Shown: positions 8,831-19,089 of the stretch, one piece after another
Layout: each line of letters starts with the position of its first letter
Position numbering within the stretch: position 1 is the stretch's first letter
Assembly: GCA_013043005.1 (NCBI GenBank)
Contig: JABDOZ010000015.1
Location: forward strand, 1-37,630
Origin: Flavobacteriaceae bacterium
GTDB taxonomy: Bacteria > Bacteroidota > Bacteroidia > Flavobacteriales > Flavobacteriaceae
Length of the DNA: 37,630 nucleotides
Reading direction: 5' to 3'
Made by a program: the position numbers and the translations under genes
Notes under the pieces: model-generated
The model's input: the letters and a program-made list of their open reading frames with translations, nothing else
The model's database searches: none
What the model was told of the DNA's origin: nothing

Positions 8831-9229
8831 CTATTGTTCTTCTATGATGTATTCTGCCGAAATAAATTCAATAGAATTTATCATTGCTAATTCCAAGGAG
8901 TCTTCTTCATCAAAACTAAATGTGCAGCTAGAATTTGCCTCAATTAAATAACAGAGAGATAAATTTGTAGAAAGAAGAGAAGTTTCTAATCCGTCTGCAT
9001 TTTGAGTTATTTTATAGAAGCCATTAATATCAATATTATTTGGGTTGAAAAATTCTATTTCATATTGCAGTCTGGCAGTATTGTTACCTGTATCAGGGGT
9101 AAACTCCCAAAACAATACGTCGTAAGTCACATCAATTAAAGTCTCTTCTTCAGTTGGCATATCATCATCATTAGGACAACTAAAAAGTAATAAAAATAAG
9201 GGAAGAAATAATATTTTTTTTCGATTCAT
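8831..9229 (-). CDS. small hypothetical lipoprotein
   Basis: Signal with lipobox LLLFSC followed by PNDDD. Confidence 0.65.
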   Translation of the reverse strand: MNRKKILFLPLFLLLFSCPNDDDMPTEEETLIDVTYDVLFWEFTPDTGNNTARLQYEIEFFNPNNIDINGFYKITQNADGLETSLLSTNLSLCYLIEANSSCTFSFDEEDSLELAMINSIEFISAEYIIEEQ

Positions 9230-9348
9230 GTTTTTGATTTAGCTTTTAAAGCAAATTAACTACAATTGGTTGTCGTATTCTAATATATCCGTTTATTGTT
9301 TAACATTGAGGGACAAATATACTTTTGAATAGCTTTTATTCACATCTC

Positions 9349-9903
9349 TTATTTCCACTTAATATTACAACCAATACTTGGTTTTTGTTTGCTTTTATTT
9401 CTTGTACCACTCAAAATGCAGTCAATGGCATGTCGCAGATCTTTGCCTGTTACAGGTATGTCATTTCCTGGTCTGGAAGCATCCAGTTGGCCTCTGTATT
9501 TTAATTTTAAATCTGCATCAAATGCATAGAGATCTGGAGTGCAAGCCGCATCATATGCTTTTGCTACATCTTGTGATTCATCATATAAATATGGAAATGG
9601 ATAGTTGTTTTCTTTAGCATGTACCTTCATTTTATCTGGACCATCTTGAGGGTAGTTAACCACCTCATTACTGGAAATGGCAATGAAGTTTACTCCTTTG
9701 GCCATATACATATTGGCTACATTAACCAATTCTTTATTTACATGGATTACAAAGGGACAATGGTTACAAATAAACATAATAACCGTTGCTTTTTTGCCTT
9801 TTAGCTCCTGTAATGATAGTATTTTGCCTGTTGCGGTATCAAATAGAGAAAAATCTGGTGCTACTGTATTTAGAGGCAGCATATTAGAAAGTGTTCTGGC
9901 CAT
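9349..9903 (-). CDS. thioredoxin/peroxiredoxin-like (AhpC/TSA fold) protein
   Basis: FSLFDTATGKILSLQELKGKKATVIMFICNHCPFV with CxxC, thioredoxin-fold layout. Confidence 0.85.
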   Translation of the reverse strand: MARTLSNMLPLNTVAPDFSLFDTATGKILSLQELKGKKATVIMFICNHCPFVIHVNKELVNVANMYMAKGVNFIAISSNEVVNYPQDGPDKMKVHAKENNYPFPYLYDESQDVAKAYDAACTPDLYAFDADLKLKYRGQLDASRPGNDIPVTGKDLRHAIDCILSGTRNKSKQKPSIGCNIKWK

Positions 9904-10012
9904 TTTTTATATGAATTGATTATGCATTAAAGTTAAAGAAACAAAATAATAAATGTTAATAGTTTGGCAAATTTTAATATCTTGAAACCCTAACTTACAC
10001 CTAGTATATCGC

Positions 10013-10348
10013 ATGAACGAAACCATAAATTTTGATGACTTTACCAAGGTCGATCTTCGTGTAGGAACCATTATTGAAGTGAATGATTTTCCTGAGGCTA
10101 ATAAGCCCTCTTATAAGTTAACAATTGATTTTGGAGACTTAGGAATAAAACAATCATCTGCACAAATAACTTTACTGTACAAAAAGGAGGACTTAATGGA
10201 CCGTCAAATTATTGCAGTGGTTAATTTTCCTAAAAAGCAAATAGCTAATTTCCATAGTGAGTGCTTGGTTTTAGGCGCCGTAAAGGCAAACGATGTGGTT
10301 CTATTAAAGCCTGAGAATAAAGTCCTGAACGGTTCTGTAGTGTCCTAA
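10013..10348 (+). CDS. csaA: tRNA-binding domain protein, CsaA-like
   Basis: FDDFTKVDLRVGTIIEVNDFPEANKPSYKL ... QITLLY ... IAVVNFPKKQIANFHSECLVLG. Confidence 0.85.
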   Translation: MNETINFDDFTKVDLRVGTIIEVNDFPEANKPSYKLTIDFGDLGIKQSSAQITLLYKKEDLMDRQIIAVVNFPKKQIANFHSECLVLGAVKANDVVLLKPENKVLNGSVVS

Positions 10349-10351
10349 ATT

Positions 10352-11251
10352 ATGCAGAAACTGGATGACGTTGTAATAAATTTTGATTCCACAGGTCTGT
10401 GGATTCTCAATATAGCCCTGGCAGTGGTTATGTTTGGCGTGGCTTTAAACATTACTATAAATGATTTTAAAATTCTTTTAAAACAACCCAAACCGGTTTT
10501 AGTTGGAATCCTGTCTCAATTTTTTTTACTTCCCGCGCTTACTTTTTTAGTAGTTCACCTTATAAAACCACAAGCCAGTATTGCTTTGGGCATGATGATG
10601 GTGGCAGCTTGTCCTGGTGGAAATATCTCTAATTTTTTCACCCATTTAGCCAAAGGTAATACAGCATTATCTGTGAGTTTAACGGCCTTTGCAACTTTTT
10701 TAGCAATGATCATGACGCCTTTTAATTTTCAGTTTTATGGTAGTTTATATGAACCAACTTCTGCAATCATTAAAAGTGTTGAACTAAATCCTTTAGAACT
10801 GGTTAAATTGGTTACACTTATTCTTGGAATCCCATTGGTAATTGGCATGTTTATGAGGCATAAGCGACCTAAATTGTCCATTTGGTTATCCAGAATATTA
10901 AAACCAGTTTCCATCATGGTCTTTGTAGCTATTGTTGTTATAGCTTTTACAAATAACCTGGATGTATTTAATGATCATATTCATCATGTTCTTTTATTAG
11001 GTATTGGTCATAATGCATTGGCTCTTTTACTGGGTTTTATTGTTGCAAAGTTGTTTGCATTATCAAAAAATAATCGAAGAACTTTAGCTATTGAGACTGG
11101 AATACAAAATTCCGGATTAGGATTACTACTTATTTTTACCTTTTTTGATGGTTTAGGCGGTATGGCCATTTTAGCTGCATTTTGGGGTATTTGGCATATA
11201 GTATCTGGATTGTTGCTGGCGAGTTATTGGTCTTCAAAAAAAATTAAATGA
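10352..11251 (+). CDS. bile acid:sodium symporter family protein
   Basis: ~9 TM segments; MMMVAACPGGNISNFFTHLAKGNTALSVSLTA and ETGIQNSGLGLLLI motifs. Confidence 0.9.
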   Translation: MQKLDDVVINFDSTGLWILNIALAVVMFGVALNITINDFKILLKQPKPVLVGILSQFFLLPALTFLVVHLIKPQASIALGMMMVAACPGGNISNFFTHLAKGNTALSVSLTAFATFLAMIMTPFNFQFYGSLYEPTSAIIKSVELNPLELVKLVTLILGIPLVIGMFMRHKRPKLSIWLSRILKPVSIMVFVAIVVIAFTNNLDVFNDHIHHVLLLGIGHNALALLLGFIVAKLFALSKNNRRTLAIETGIQNSGLGLLLIFTFFDGLGGMAILAAFWGIWHIVSGLLLASYWSSKKIK

Positions 11252-12279
11252 AAAAACTATGGTTACATAGCGTTAGAGGGTATATTAAATTGGGAATGTT
11301 CTTTTATTTTAAGAAGATAGAAGTACATCATGTTGAAAACGTGCCTAAAGACAAATCTGTCTTAATATTATCAAACCACCAGAATGCTTTGTTAGATGCC
11401 TTATTGATAGCCACCAAATGTGGACGCTTTGTTCATTATTTAACCAGAGCGAGTGTATTTAAAAAATCATTTGTAGATACCCTTTTGAGAAGTTTACAAA
11501 TGCTTCCAGTATATAGAGTAAGGGATGGATGGAATAACCTTTCGAAGAATAATCCGATCTTTGAAACCTGTTCAGAATTACTTAGCAAAAACGAAGGTGT
11601 AGTTATTTTTCCTGAAGGAAGTCACAATTTAAATAGAACTGTAAGACCATTAAGCAAGGGTTTTACCAGAATAATTTTTGAGACTTTAAAAAAATACCCT
11701 GAAACTGATTTACAATTGGTGCCTGTTGGTTTAAACTTCATTAAAGCGAAAGAGTGGGAGGATAGTGTGTCCATTTATTTTGGAGAACCTATAAAAGCGA
11801 AAAATTACATTACGGATTATACTAATGCTGATGTTTTAGCATTAAAACAAGTTGTGCACTCAAATATTAGTGAATTAACAACGCATATACCAAGTGACGA
11901 TTATGACACTATTTTAAACAGATTAGAAGAATTGAATGTCAACTTCCTAGATCCAGTTAGAACAAACAAATGTATTGCTTCAAATTTTGAAGAGTGTATT
12001 GTGAATAAACGAAATAGTTTCTCTGTATTTAAATCTGTTTTAAAGTTTTTATTGAAGATTCTATTGATTGGACCTTACTTAATCTGGAGTTACTATGCAA
12101 AACCCAAAATTGTTGAAATTGAGTTTATGTCTACTTTCCGTTTTGCAGTTGCATTAACCTTAGTGCCAATCTGGTTGATCTTTTTTGGTGTACTTTTCTT
12201 GTTTTTATTTGGATGGATGGCAGGAGTTGGATTTGTAGTGTTCGTATTGCTTGTGGAACTTCTGTTGATTAAATTTTGA
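11248..12279 (+). CDS. 1-acyl-sn-glycerol-3-phosphate acyltransferase family protein
   Basis: LSNHQNALLDA (NHx4D), FPEGSHN motif, C-terminal TM segments; overlaps the preceding ORF by 4 nt. Confidence 0.85.
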   Translation: MKKLWLHSVRGYIKLGMFFYFKKIEVHHVENVPKDKSVLILSNHQNALLDALLIATKCGRFVHYLTRASVFKKSFVDTLLRSLQMLPVYRVRDGWNNLSKNNPIFETCSELLSKNEGVVIFPEGSHNLNRTVRPLSKGFTRIIFETLKKYPETDLQLVPVGLNFIKAKEWEDSVSIYFGEPIKAKNYITDYTNADVLALKQVVHSNISELTTHIPSDDYDTILNRLEELNVNFLDPVRTNKCIASNFEECIVNKRNSFSVFKSVLKFLLKILLIGPYLIWSYYAKPKIVEIEFMSTFRFAVALTLVPIWLIFFGVLFLFLFGWMAGVGFVVFVLLVELLLIKF

Positions 12280-12286
12280 CATAAAA

Positions 12287-12312
12287 AAACCGCTACTGTT
12301 AGATAGCGGTTT
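12287..12312. terminator. bidirectional intrinsic terminator hairpin
   Basis: AAACCGCTA-ctgttaga-TAGCGGTTT between convergent genes. Confidence 0.75.
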
Positions 12313-12331
12313 ATATAGAATTTGTTATTGC

Positions 12332-12742
12332 TTATATATCATCAAAATCAACGTCTGTAAAGTTTTCTGTAGCATTCTTGTCTTTTGCCTCTACTTTCTC
12401 TTCAACTTTGTTTTGCGCAGGTGCAGCATCATTTTCATATTCCTTTTTAAAATCTTTTTGATGACGCTCGCTAATTACCTCTTCACCTTTTTCTGTGATA
12501 ATATAATCTGTCATTTCTGCCAGAATTTCTCTGAATTCTGAAAAATCTTCTTTGTAAAGATAGATCTTGTGTTTCTTGTAGTGGAAAGAACCATCGTCAT
12601 TTGTAAACTTTTTGCTTTCCGTAATTGTTAAGTAATAATCTCCAGCTTTGGTCGCTCTTACATCAAAAAAATATGTACGTCTTCCAGCTCTTAATACTTT
12701 TGAAAATATCTCTTCTTGCTCCATCATATCATTGTAACCCAT
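12332..12742 (-). CDS. PUR family (DUF3276) nucleic-acid binding protein
   Basis: MEQEEIFSKVLRAGRRTYFFDVRATKAGDYYLTITESKK typical of Bacteroidetes PUR-alpha-like proteins. Confidence 0.85.
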   Translation of the reverse strand: MGYNDMMEQEEIFSKVLRAGRRTYFFDVRATKAGDYYLTITESKKFTNDDGSFHYKKHKIYLYKEDFSEFREILAEMTDYIITEKGEEVISERHQKDFKKEYENDAAPAQNKVEEKVEAKDKNATENFTDVDFDDI

Positions 12743-12891
12743 AATCTTATTGTATTAAATATTTAGTTGTTAATTGCTATCAAAAATCTAAAAAAAATAC
12801 GAAGCAGCCAAAAATTAATGTATTTCTTTTTCATCAATTTTAAATTAGGAATTGTTAAGAACTCTGGTCAACTTTCAACAGATTTCCTTTC

Positions 12892-14661
12892 TTAAATGTC
12901 AATATTAGGATTTGATGTTTCAGAGAGTTGTTTTAAATATAGATCTTTATAATAACCCGATTGATTTATTAGTAACTCATGTGTTCCTTCCTGAGTTATT
13001 TTTCCATCTTCCAGAACAATTATTTTATCAGCATTCTTGGCAGAGGAAACTCTGTGACTGACAATAATTGTAGTTTTGTTTGTAGAAACTTTATCCAGAT
13101 TGTTGAGTATTTTTTCTTCGGTTTCAGTATCTACTGCAGATAAACAGTCGTCAAACAATAATATTTTAGGGTCTTTAATTATTGCTCTGGCAATTGAAAT
13201 TCGTTGCTTTTGTCCACCTGAAAGTGTAATCCCTCGTTCTCCAAGCATGGTATCATAGCCTTTATTGAATTTAACTATGTTTTTGTGAACTACAGATTTT
13301 TTAGCAGCTTTAATAACCAAATTATCAGATGCATCCTCCTTTCCAAACTTAATATTGTTCTTTATAGTATCAGAGAATAAAAAGGCATCTTGCGGCACAT
13401 AACCAATGTTGTTCCTTAAACTAGTTAAATTATGATTCGTAATTGGTATATTATCTATGAGTACTACTCCGTCGTCAATATCATATAACCTGCCTATCAG
13501 ATTAAGTATAGTGGATTTGCCTGAGCCAGTTTTTCCAATAATTGCCAAGGTTCTACCTGCATCTATTTTAAAATTAATATCCTTCAAGGCTTGAATATTG
13601 GTGTCTTCATAAGTAAAGGATACATTTTTAAACTCGATTGTGCCATTCACAACAGTAGGGTTCTCAATTGTATTTTTTATTTGTGGTTCAATTTTCAAAA
13701 ATTCATTGATACGCTTTTGAGAAGCTTCTGCCTGCTGTACAATAGATGTTACCCAACCAACCGTGGCGACTGGCCATGTCAGCATATTTACATATATAAT
13801 AAATTTCGCAATAATACCCACACTTTCAATTTCCCCGGCAATGTATTGTTTTCCACCAATATAAATAACTAATAAATTACTGGCGCCTATCAGCAGCATC
13901 ATCAATGGGAAGAACAAGGCCTGAACTTTTGCCAGATTAACTTGTTTTTCTTTGCTCTCATCTGCAAGTAAATCAAAATTATTAAAGGTCTGAGGCTCTA
14001 TACCATACGCTTTAATAACAGAAATTCCTGAAAAAGCTTCCTGAGTGAAGGTAGATAGTTTAGACAGATATTGTTGAACAATAGTGCTACGCTTATTTAT
14101 TTCCCCACTCAACTTGTAAATGATCACTGATAATATCGGTAATGGAATTATAGTATATAATGTAAGCGTTGGTGCTTGACTATACATAAAACTGAGTGCC
14201 ACTACAAATAGTGTAATGGTATTAATACTATACATGATAGCGGGTCCAGCATACATCCTTACTCTGGATACATCTTCACTGATCCGGTTCATAAGATCAC
14301 CGGTTCTGTTTTGCTTATAAAAATTTAAAGATAGCTTTTGATATTGCTGGTAAACCTCATTTTTAAGATCGTATTCCACATAACGTGACACGTTAATTAT
14401 GGTTTGCCTCATTATAAAGGTGAAAAAACCTGCGATAATAGTTGTACCAACTAAAAACAATATTTTTTCAAGTAAATTAGATTTAAATACTTCAATTTCA
14501 TCCGCATTTTGAATTTGCTCATTTACTACATCAATTGTAGACCCAATGAGTTCAGGAACAAAAACAGTGAAAAGTTTAGCAATTATGGTGATAATTATTC
14601 CAATAAATAATCGAACACGATACTTATAAAAATGCTTATTTAAATGGAGTAATTCTTTCAT
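12892..14661 (-). CDS. ABC transporter, fused TM and ATPase (exporter type)
   Basis: N-terminal 6 TM; Walker A GKTGSGKST, signature LSGGQKQR, Walker B ILLFDDCLSAVD. Confidence 0.95.
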   Translation of the reverse strand: MKELLHLNKHFYKYRVRLFIGIIITIIAKLFTVFVPELIGSTIDVVNEQIQNADEIEVFKSNLLEKILFLVGTTIIAGFFTFIMRQTIINVSRYVEYDLKNEVYQQYQKLSLNFYKQNRTGDLMNRISEDVSRVRMYAGPAIMYSINTITLFVVALSFMYSQAPTLTLYTIIPLPILSVIIYKLSGEINKRSTIVQQYLSKLSTFTQEAFSGISVIKAYGIEPQTFNNFDLLADESKEKQVNLAKVQALFFPLMMLLIGASNLLVIYIGGKQYIAGEIESVGIIAKFIIYVNMLTWPVATVGWVTSIVQQAEASQKRINEFLKIEPQIKNTIENPTVVNGTIEFKNVSFTYEDTNIQALKDINFKIDAGRTLAIIGKTGSGKSTILNLIGRLYDIDDGVVLIDNIPITNHNLTSLRNNIGYVPQDAFLFSDTIKNNIKFGKEDASDNLVIKAAKKSVVHKNIVKFNKGYDTMLGERGITLSGGQKQRISIARAIIKDPKILLFDDCLSAVDTETEEKILNNLDKVSTNKTTIIVSHRVSSAKNADKIIVLEDGKITQEGTHELLINQSGYYKDLYLKQLSETSNPNIDI

Positions 14662-14779
14662 TATATGGCAAGGAGGCTAATTTTTTAGACCAACAAAGAT
14701 ACATGAATAAAAAATAATACTACTTTTGCTTAGTTAAATTTAGTTACATATCTTAACTCAATAAAGGTTCTTAATTATT

Positions 14780-15724
14780 ATGCTTAGCAGAAGACATATT
14801 CGTGTTAAAGTAATGCAGACCATCTATGCCTTCAACAATTCTGAAAGTATCGATTTAAAGCTACCTCAAAAACAATTGCTGCTAAGTATGCAAGACATGT
14901 ACAATTTGTATTTATTGCTCGTATCTCTGCTCATAGAAGTTCATTCCAAAGCCGAAGACCATCTAAACAAGTCAAAATTAAAACACCTAGCTACCTTACA
15001 AGAAAAAAATCCAAACAAAAAATTTGTTGATAATATACTTTTGCAGGAACTAAAACACAACAAAGCCTTTCAGGAAGTCCTGAAAAAAAGAAAACCGAAC
15101 GATTGGAAGCTTGATAGTGAATATGTGGAGATCGTTTTCAAGAAAATTCTGGATAGTGAAATTTATTTAACATACATGCAGTCTCAAAACTCCTCCTTTA
15201 ATGAGGATAAGAAGTTTGTTTTAGATGTATTTAAAATTATTATAGCTCCGGATGAAAAACTATATGACTACATAGAAGATAAAAAGCTGACTTGGCTGGA
15301 TGATCTTCCTGTTGTAAATACCGGGATTGTTAAATTATTGAAAAAGACGAAGAGAAATGCAAATGAATCTTATTATTTGCCTGCACTTTACAGAGATGAA
15401 GAAGATAAGGACTTTGCTATAGAACTTCTGCAAAAGACCATTTTGAATCAAAATGAATACAATAAGGAAATAGCTTCCAGAACAACCAATTGGGATAGTG
15501 ATCGACTTGCGGTATTAGATAGTATTTTATTGAAGATGGCTATTTGTGAATTGCAAAATTTTCCGTCTATTCCAACTAAAGTAACCATGAATGAATATCT
15601 GGAAATAGCCAAGGAATATTCAACCCCTAAAAGTAGTGTCTTTATCAATGGAATTTTGGATAAAATAGTAAAGGAATATAGTGATAAAGGAAAGTTAAAT
15701 AAAACTGGAAGAGGATTGATGTAA
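14780..15724 (+). CDS. nusB: transcription antitermination factor NusB
   Basis: MLSRRHIRVKVMQTIYAF N-terminus and C-terminal NusB domain (LDSILLKMAICELQNFPSIPTKVTMNEYLEIAKEYSTPKSSVFINGILDKI). Confidence 0.95.
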   Translation: MLSRRHIRVKVMQTIYAFNNSESIDLKLPQKQLLLSMQDMYNLYLLLVSLLIEVHSKAEDHLNKSKLKHLATLQEKNPNKKFVDNILLQELKHNKAFQEVLKKRKPNDWKLDSEYVEIVFKKILDSEIYLTYMQSQNSSFNEDKKFVLDVFKIIIAPDEKLYDYIEDKKLTWLDDLPVVNTGIVKLLKKTKRNANESYYLPALYRDEEDKDFAIELLQKTILNQNEYNKEIASRTTNWDSDRLAVLDSILLKMAICELQNFPSIPTKVTMNEYLEIAKEYSTPKSSVFINGILDKIVKEYSDKGKLNKTGRGLM

Positions 15725-15760
15725 CAATTTTTTTACTATTTTTAGCCTTTGAAAATAAAA

Positions 15761-16327
15761 ATGAAAATTATGAAAAAAGTATTATTAGGATTAAGTGCAT
15801 TGTGCCTCTTGGCATTTACCTCCTGTAAAGAAGATGCAACTAGTAAGATTAAAGCAGAAAATGTAGCAGAAGCAGCGAAAAGAGATGCGAATTCTACAAA
15901 ATTTCCAGTTTTGGAATTTGACAGATCTGAGCATGATTTTGGTGAACTAGAAGCTAGAACAAACGTTGAAACTGTTTTTAGTTACAGCAATACTGGAGAA
16001 GCTCCTTTGGTTATCACCAATATTTCCAGCTCATGTGGTTGTACTATTCCAAAGGATTGGAGCAGAGAGCCATTGGCACCAGGAGAAAGTGGTAAGTTTA
16101 CGGTAAAGTTCAATGGAACCGGTAATGGTAATGTTACTAAAACTGTAACGGTTACAGCCAATACAGAAAAGGGAAGAGAAGTGGTGAGAATTAAGGCTTT
16201 CGTAAAACCTGATCCAAATGCTCCTCAAAAACCAGCGGCCAAAAACTTACAAGCCTCTGCCAATAAAGTAAATCAAGTTGTAAAGTCGAGCACACAACCT
16301 GGTCACGAAGGTCATAACCACGATTAA
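15761..16327 (+). CDS. DUF1573 lipoprotein
   Basis: Lipobox LLAFTSC; EHDFGELEARTNVETVFSYSNTGEAPLVITNISSSCGCTIP. The listed ORF begins at a TTG (15749); ATG at 15761 or 15770 is more plausible. Confidence 0.9.
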   Translation: MKIMKKVLLGLSALCLLAFTSCKEDATSKIKAENVAEAAKRDANSTKFPVLEFDRSEHDFGELEARTNVETVFSYSNTGEAPLVITNISSSCGCTIPKDWSREPLAPGESGKFTVKFNGTGNGNVTKTVTVTANTEKGREVVRIKAFVKPDPNAPQKPAAKNLQASANKVNQVVKSSTQPGHEGHNHD

Positions 16328-16338
16328 TATATAAGATA

Positions 16339-16635
16339 ATGGGAGAAGGTATAGGTAGTTTTTTACCGATAATTTTGATGTTTGTAGTAGTGTATTTTTT
16401 TATGATTGCACCTCAAATGAAACGTCAAAAAAATGAAAAAAAGTTTGCGGCTGCTTTAAAAAAAGGCGATAGAATAATTACTAAAAGTGGAATGCATGGT
16501 AAAGTTGTTGATCTAAACGATAAAGATTCAAGCTGTATTATCGAAACTATGTCAGGTAAAATCAAGTTTGACAGGTCTGCCATTTCTATGGAGATGAGTA
16601 AGAAACTCAATGCACCTCCTACAGCTAAAAAATAA
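16339..16635 (+). CDS. yajC: preprotein translocase subunit YajC
   Basis: YFFMIAPQMKRQKNEKKFAAALKKGDRIITKSGMHGKVVDL. Confidence 0.93.
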   Translation: MGEGIGSFLPIILMFVVVYFFMIAPQMKRQKNEKKFAAALKKGDRIITKSGMHGKVVDLNDKDSSCIIETMSGKIKFDRSAISMEMSKKLNAPPTAKK

Positions 16636-16640
16636 TTTGA

Positions 16641-16667
16641 AAAAGCAGCTAACTAGCTGCTTTTTTT
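16641..16667 (+). terminator. intrinsic terminator after yajC
   Basis: AAAAGCAGCTAACTAGCTGCTTTTTTT stem plus T-run. Confidence 0.85.
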
Positions 16668-16688
16668 ATATTCATAAAATCAACTAAC

Positions 16689-17654
16689 ATGAAATCAATT
16701 AATCCAATTTCAGCTGCCCTAATATTTACTATAACTTTGTTGCTGTCGTGCAACAACTCACAGAAAAAATCGTACGAAGAATTAGAAGCTGAATTGGAAT
16801 TTGAGACCATGGCATTGCTTGGTGAAGGTGCGTTCTGGAATCATAAGACTCAGGAATTATATTGGGTAGATATTGAAGATAAAAAGTTTAATATTTATAA
16901 TCCTTCCTCTGTTTCAAATCGCATCATACAAATGCCTTCACTTATTGGTACTGTAGTCCCATATAATGAAAATGAAGCAGTCGTTGCCCTTTTAGACGGC
17001 GTCTATAAAGTTGATTTGCTGACTGAAGAAATAAGCTTGCTTTCTGATGTTGAATCCAATATTCCAGAAAACAGATTTAATGATGGAAAATGTGATCCTA
17101 ATGGTAATCTTTGGGTTGGATCCATGCATTTTGAACAGTCAAAACCAAATGCCAGTGTTTATAGGATAAATGAACAAGGCGAAACGGTTAAAATGATTGA
17201 TAGTGTCACCATTTCTAATGGTATAGTTTGGACTAAGGATGCTAAAACCATGTATTACATCGATACGCCTGCGGGAAATATTATGGGCTACGATTATAAT
17301 GATCAAACCAGCACGATATCGAATGGTAGAATTGCTGTAAAAGTATCAGAAGAAGACGGGTTTCCTGACGGGATGGCCATTGATGAAAATGATATGCTCT
17401 GGGTTGGTATGTGGAATGGTAATGCAGTAGCACAATATGATCCAAAAAAAGGAAAATTGGTTTCAAAAATCTCAGTACCCGCACATAATGTCACTTCTTG
17501 TGCTTTTGGAGGCGAAAACCTAGATATCCTGTACATAACTACATCCAGTTTAGATATGACTGAAGAGGAACAAAATAGGTTCCCAATGGCAGGTTCAATT
17601 TTTATGGTTAAGCCCGGAGTTACAGGTGTTGAAAGTCGTTTTTTTGGAAATTGA
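16689..17654 (+). CDS. SMP-30/gluconolactonase/LRE family lipoprotein
   Basis: Lipobox LLLSC; GEGAFWNHKTQELYWVDIEDKKF, NRFNDGKCDPNGNLWVGSM, SNGIVWTKDAKTMYYIDT, PDGMAIDENDMLWVGMW. Confidence 0.92.
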   Translation: MKSINPISAALIFTITLLLSCNNSQKKSYEELEAELEFETMALLGEGAFWNHKTQELYWVDIEDKKFNIYNPSSVSNRIIQMPSLIGTVVPYNENEAVVALLDGVYKVDLLTEEISLLSDVESNIPENRFNDGKCDPNGNLWVGSMHFEQSKPNASVYRINEQGETVKMIDSVTISNGIVWTKDAKTMYYIDTPAGNIMGYDYNDQTSTISNGRIAVKVSEEDGFPDGMAIDENDMLWVGMWNGNAVAQYDPKKGKLVSKISVPAHNVTSCAFGGENLDILYITTSSLDMTEEEQNRFPMAGSIFMVKPGVTGVESRFFGN

Positions 17655-17677
17655 AATGTTTCCGTTTACCTTAGGAC

Positions 17678-19027
17678 TTGATTATGTTAGATTACCAACT
17701 CATTTTTGCAGTACTGTTTGGGATAATTCTTCTATTAACCTTAATCCTTCGTTTTAAAATTCAGGCATTTATTGCGCTGCTCATTGCAAGTATTTTAGTA
17801 GGTATTATTGCCGGTATGCAACCTCAAGATATTGTTGTTACCATTAAAGATGGAATGGGCAATACTTTGGGATTTGTTGCTGTAGTTGTTGGTTTGGGAG
17901 CTATGTTTGGCGCTATGTTAGAACATTCAGGAGGAGCTGAAGCACTAGCAAAATATTTACTGAATAAATTTGGGGAAAAGAATACAACATCAGCCTTGAT
18001 GATTACCGGATTCTTTGTTGCTATTCCAGTTTTTTTTGATGTAGGCTTCATTATTTTAGTCCCTTTGATCTATTCACTACAGAGAAAAACAAAAAAATCC
18101 CTGTTGCTTTATGGCATTCCTCTATTGGCAGGATTAGCTATTACGCATGCATTCATACCTCCAACTCCCGGACCAGTTGCCGTGGCAGATATTCTGAAGG
18201 CAGATCTGGGTTGGGTTATATTAATAGGGTTTATAGCTGCCATTCCAACCACAATTATTAGTGGTCCTGTTTTTGCGAAATATATTGCCAAGAGAATACA
18301 GATTGAAGCACCTGACTTGTTAGTAGAACATGAATATAATGAAGACTATCCTTCTGTTGGTGTAATATTAGCAATAATAGGTTTGCCCATTATTCTTATT
18401 GTAGGAAACACGTTTTTAAATAGTCCGTTATTAAATGATTTTAATATTTCCGAAGGATTTAAGAATTGGATTGGGCTCATTGGACATCCATTTTCTGCTT
18501 TAATAATAGCCAATTTAATAGCCTGGTACGTATTGGGTATAAGAAGGAATTTTGACAAGAATGATTTATTAAAGATCACTACAAAATCCATGGGACCTGC
18601 AGGAATTATAATTTTGCTGACGGGAGCAGGAGGTGTTTTTAAAGAAATGCTTGTTAATACAGGATCGGGTGAAATGATTGCTAACTATTTATCAGACAGT
18701 GGTATTGGAATTCTATTGTTTTCATTTATTATTGCCGCTTTAATTAGGATTTTACAAGGTTCAGCTACTGTTGCTATGATCACAGCTGCTGGAATTACAG
18801 CACCTTTATTACTTGGAGATGTTAGTGAAATTCAAAAAGCACTTCTTGTAATAGCAATTGCTTCTGGAGCCTCCATAATGTCTCATGTTAATGACAGTGG
18901 TTTTTGGTTGGTAAGTAAATATTTAGGATTGACTGAGAAACAAACTTTTAGAATCTGGACAGTAATGACCACCATATTAGCTTTGGTTGGGTTTACAACA
19001 GTGAGTATATTATCTATCTTCGTTTAA
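17678..19027 (+). CDS. GntP family gluconate:H+ symporter
   Basis: Multi-TM; IPVFFDVGFIILVPL, AFIPPTPGPVAVADIL, HVNDSGFWLV motifs. Confidence 0.93.
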   Translation: MIMLDYQLIFAVLFGIILLLTLILRFKIQAFIALLIASILVGIIAGMQPQDIVVTIKDGMGNTLGFVAVVVGLGAMFGAMLEHSGGAEALAKYLLNKFGEKNTTSALMITGFFVAIPVFFDVGFIILVPLIYSLQRKTKKSLLLYGIPLLAGLAITHAFIPPTPGPVAVADILKADLGWVILIGFIAAIPTTIISGPVFAKYIAKRIQIEAPDLLVEHEYNEDYPSVGVILAIIGLPIILIVGNTFLNSPLLNDFNISEGFKNWIGLIGHPFSALIIANLIAWYVLGIRRNFDKNDLLKITTKSMGPAGIIILLTGAGGVFKEMLVNTGSGEMIANYLSDSGIGILLFSFIIAALIRILQGSATVAMITAAGITAPLLLGDVSEIQKALLVIAIASGASIMSHVNDSGFWLVSKYLGLTEKQTFRIWTVMTTILALVGFTTVSILSIFV

Positions 19028-19089
19028 AAATTCTTATACTTATCGTGTAACCCAAGTCCTTTCAGTATCATGGGTCTAATTTTATAAAT

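Noticed and set aside
8705-8890. 61-aa + strand ORF in the spacer next to the SDR gene
   Set aside because: Falls within the inverted-repeat spacer element and runs into an annotated gene; no coding character.
16689-19027. SMP-30 lactonase next to GntP permease as a novel system
   Set aside because: A straightforward sugar-acid uptake/lactone hydrolysis pair; nothing unusual in the sequence.
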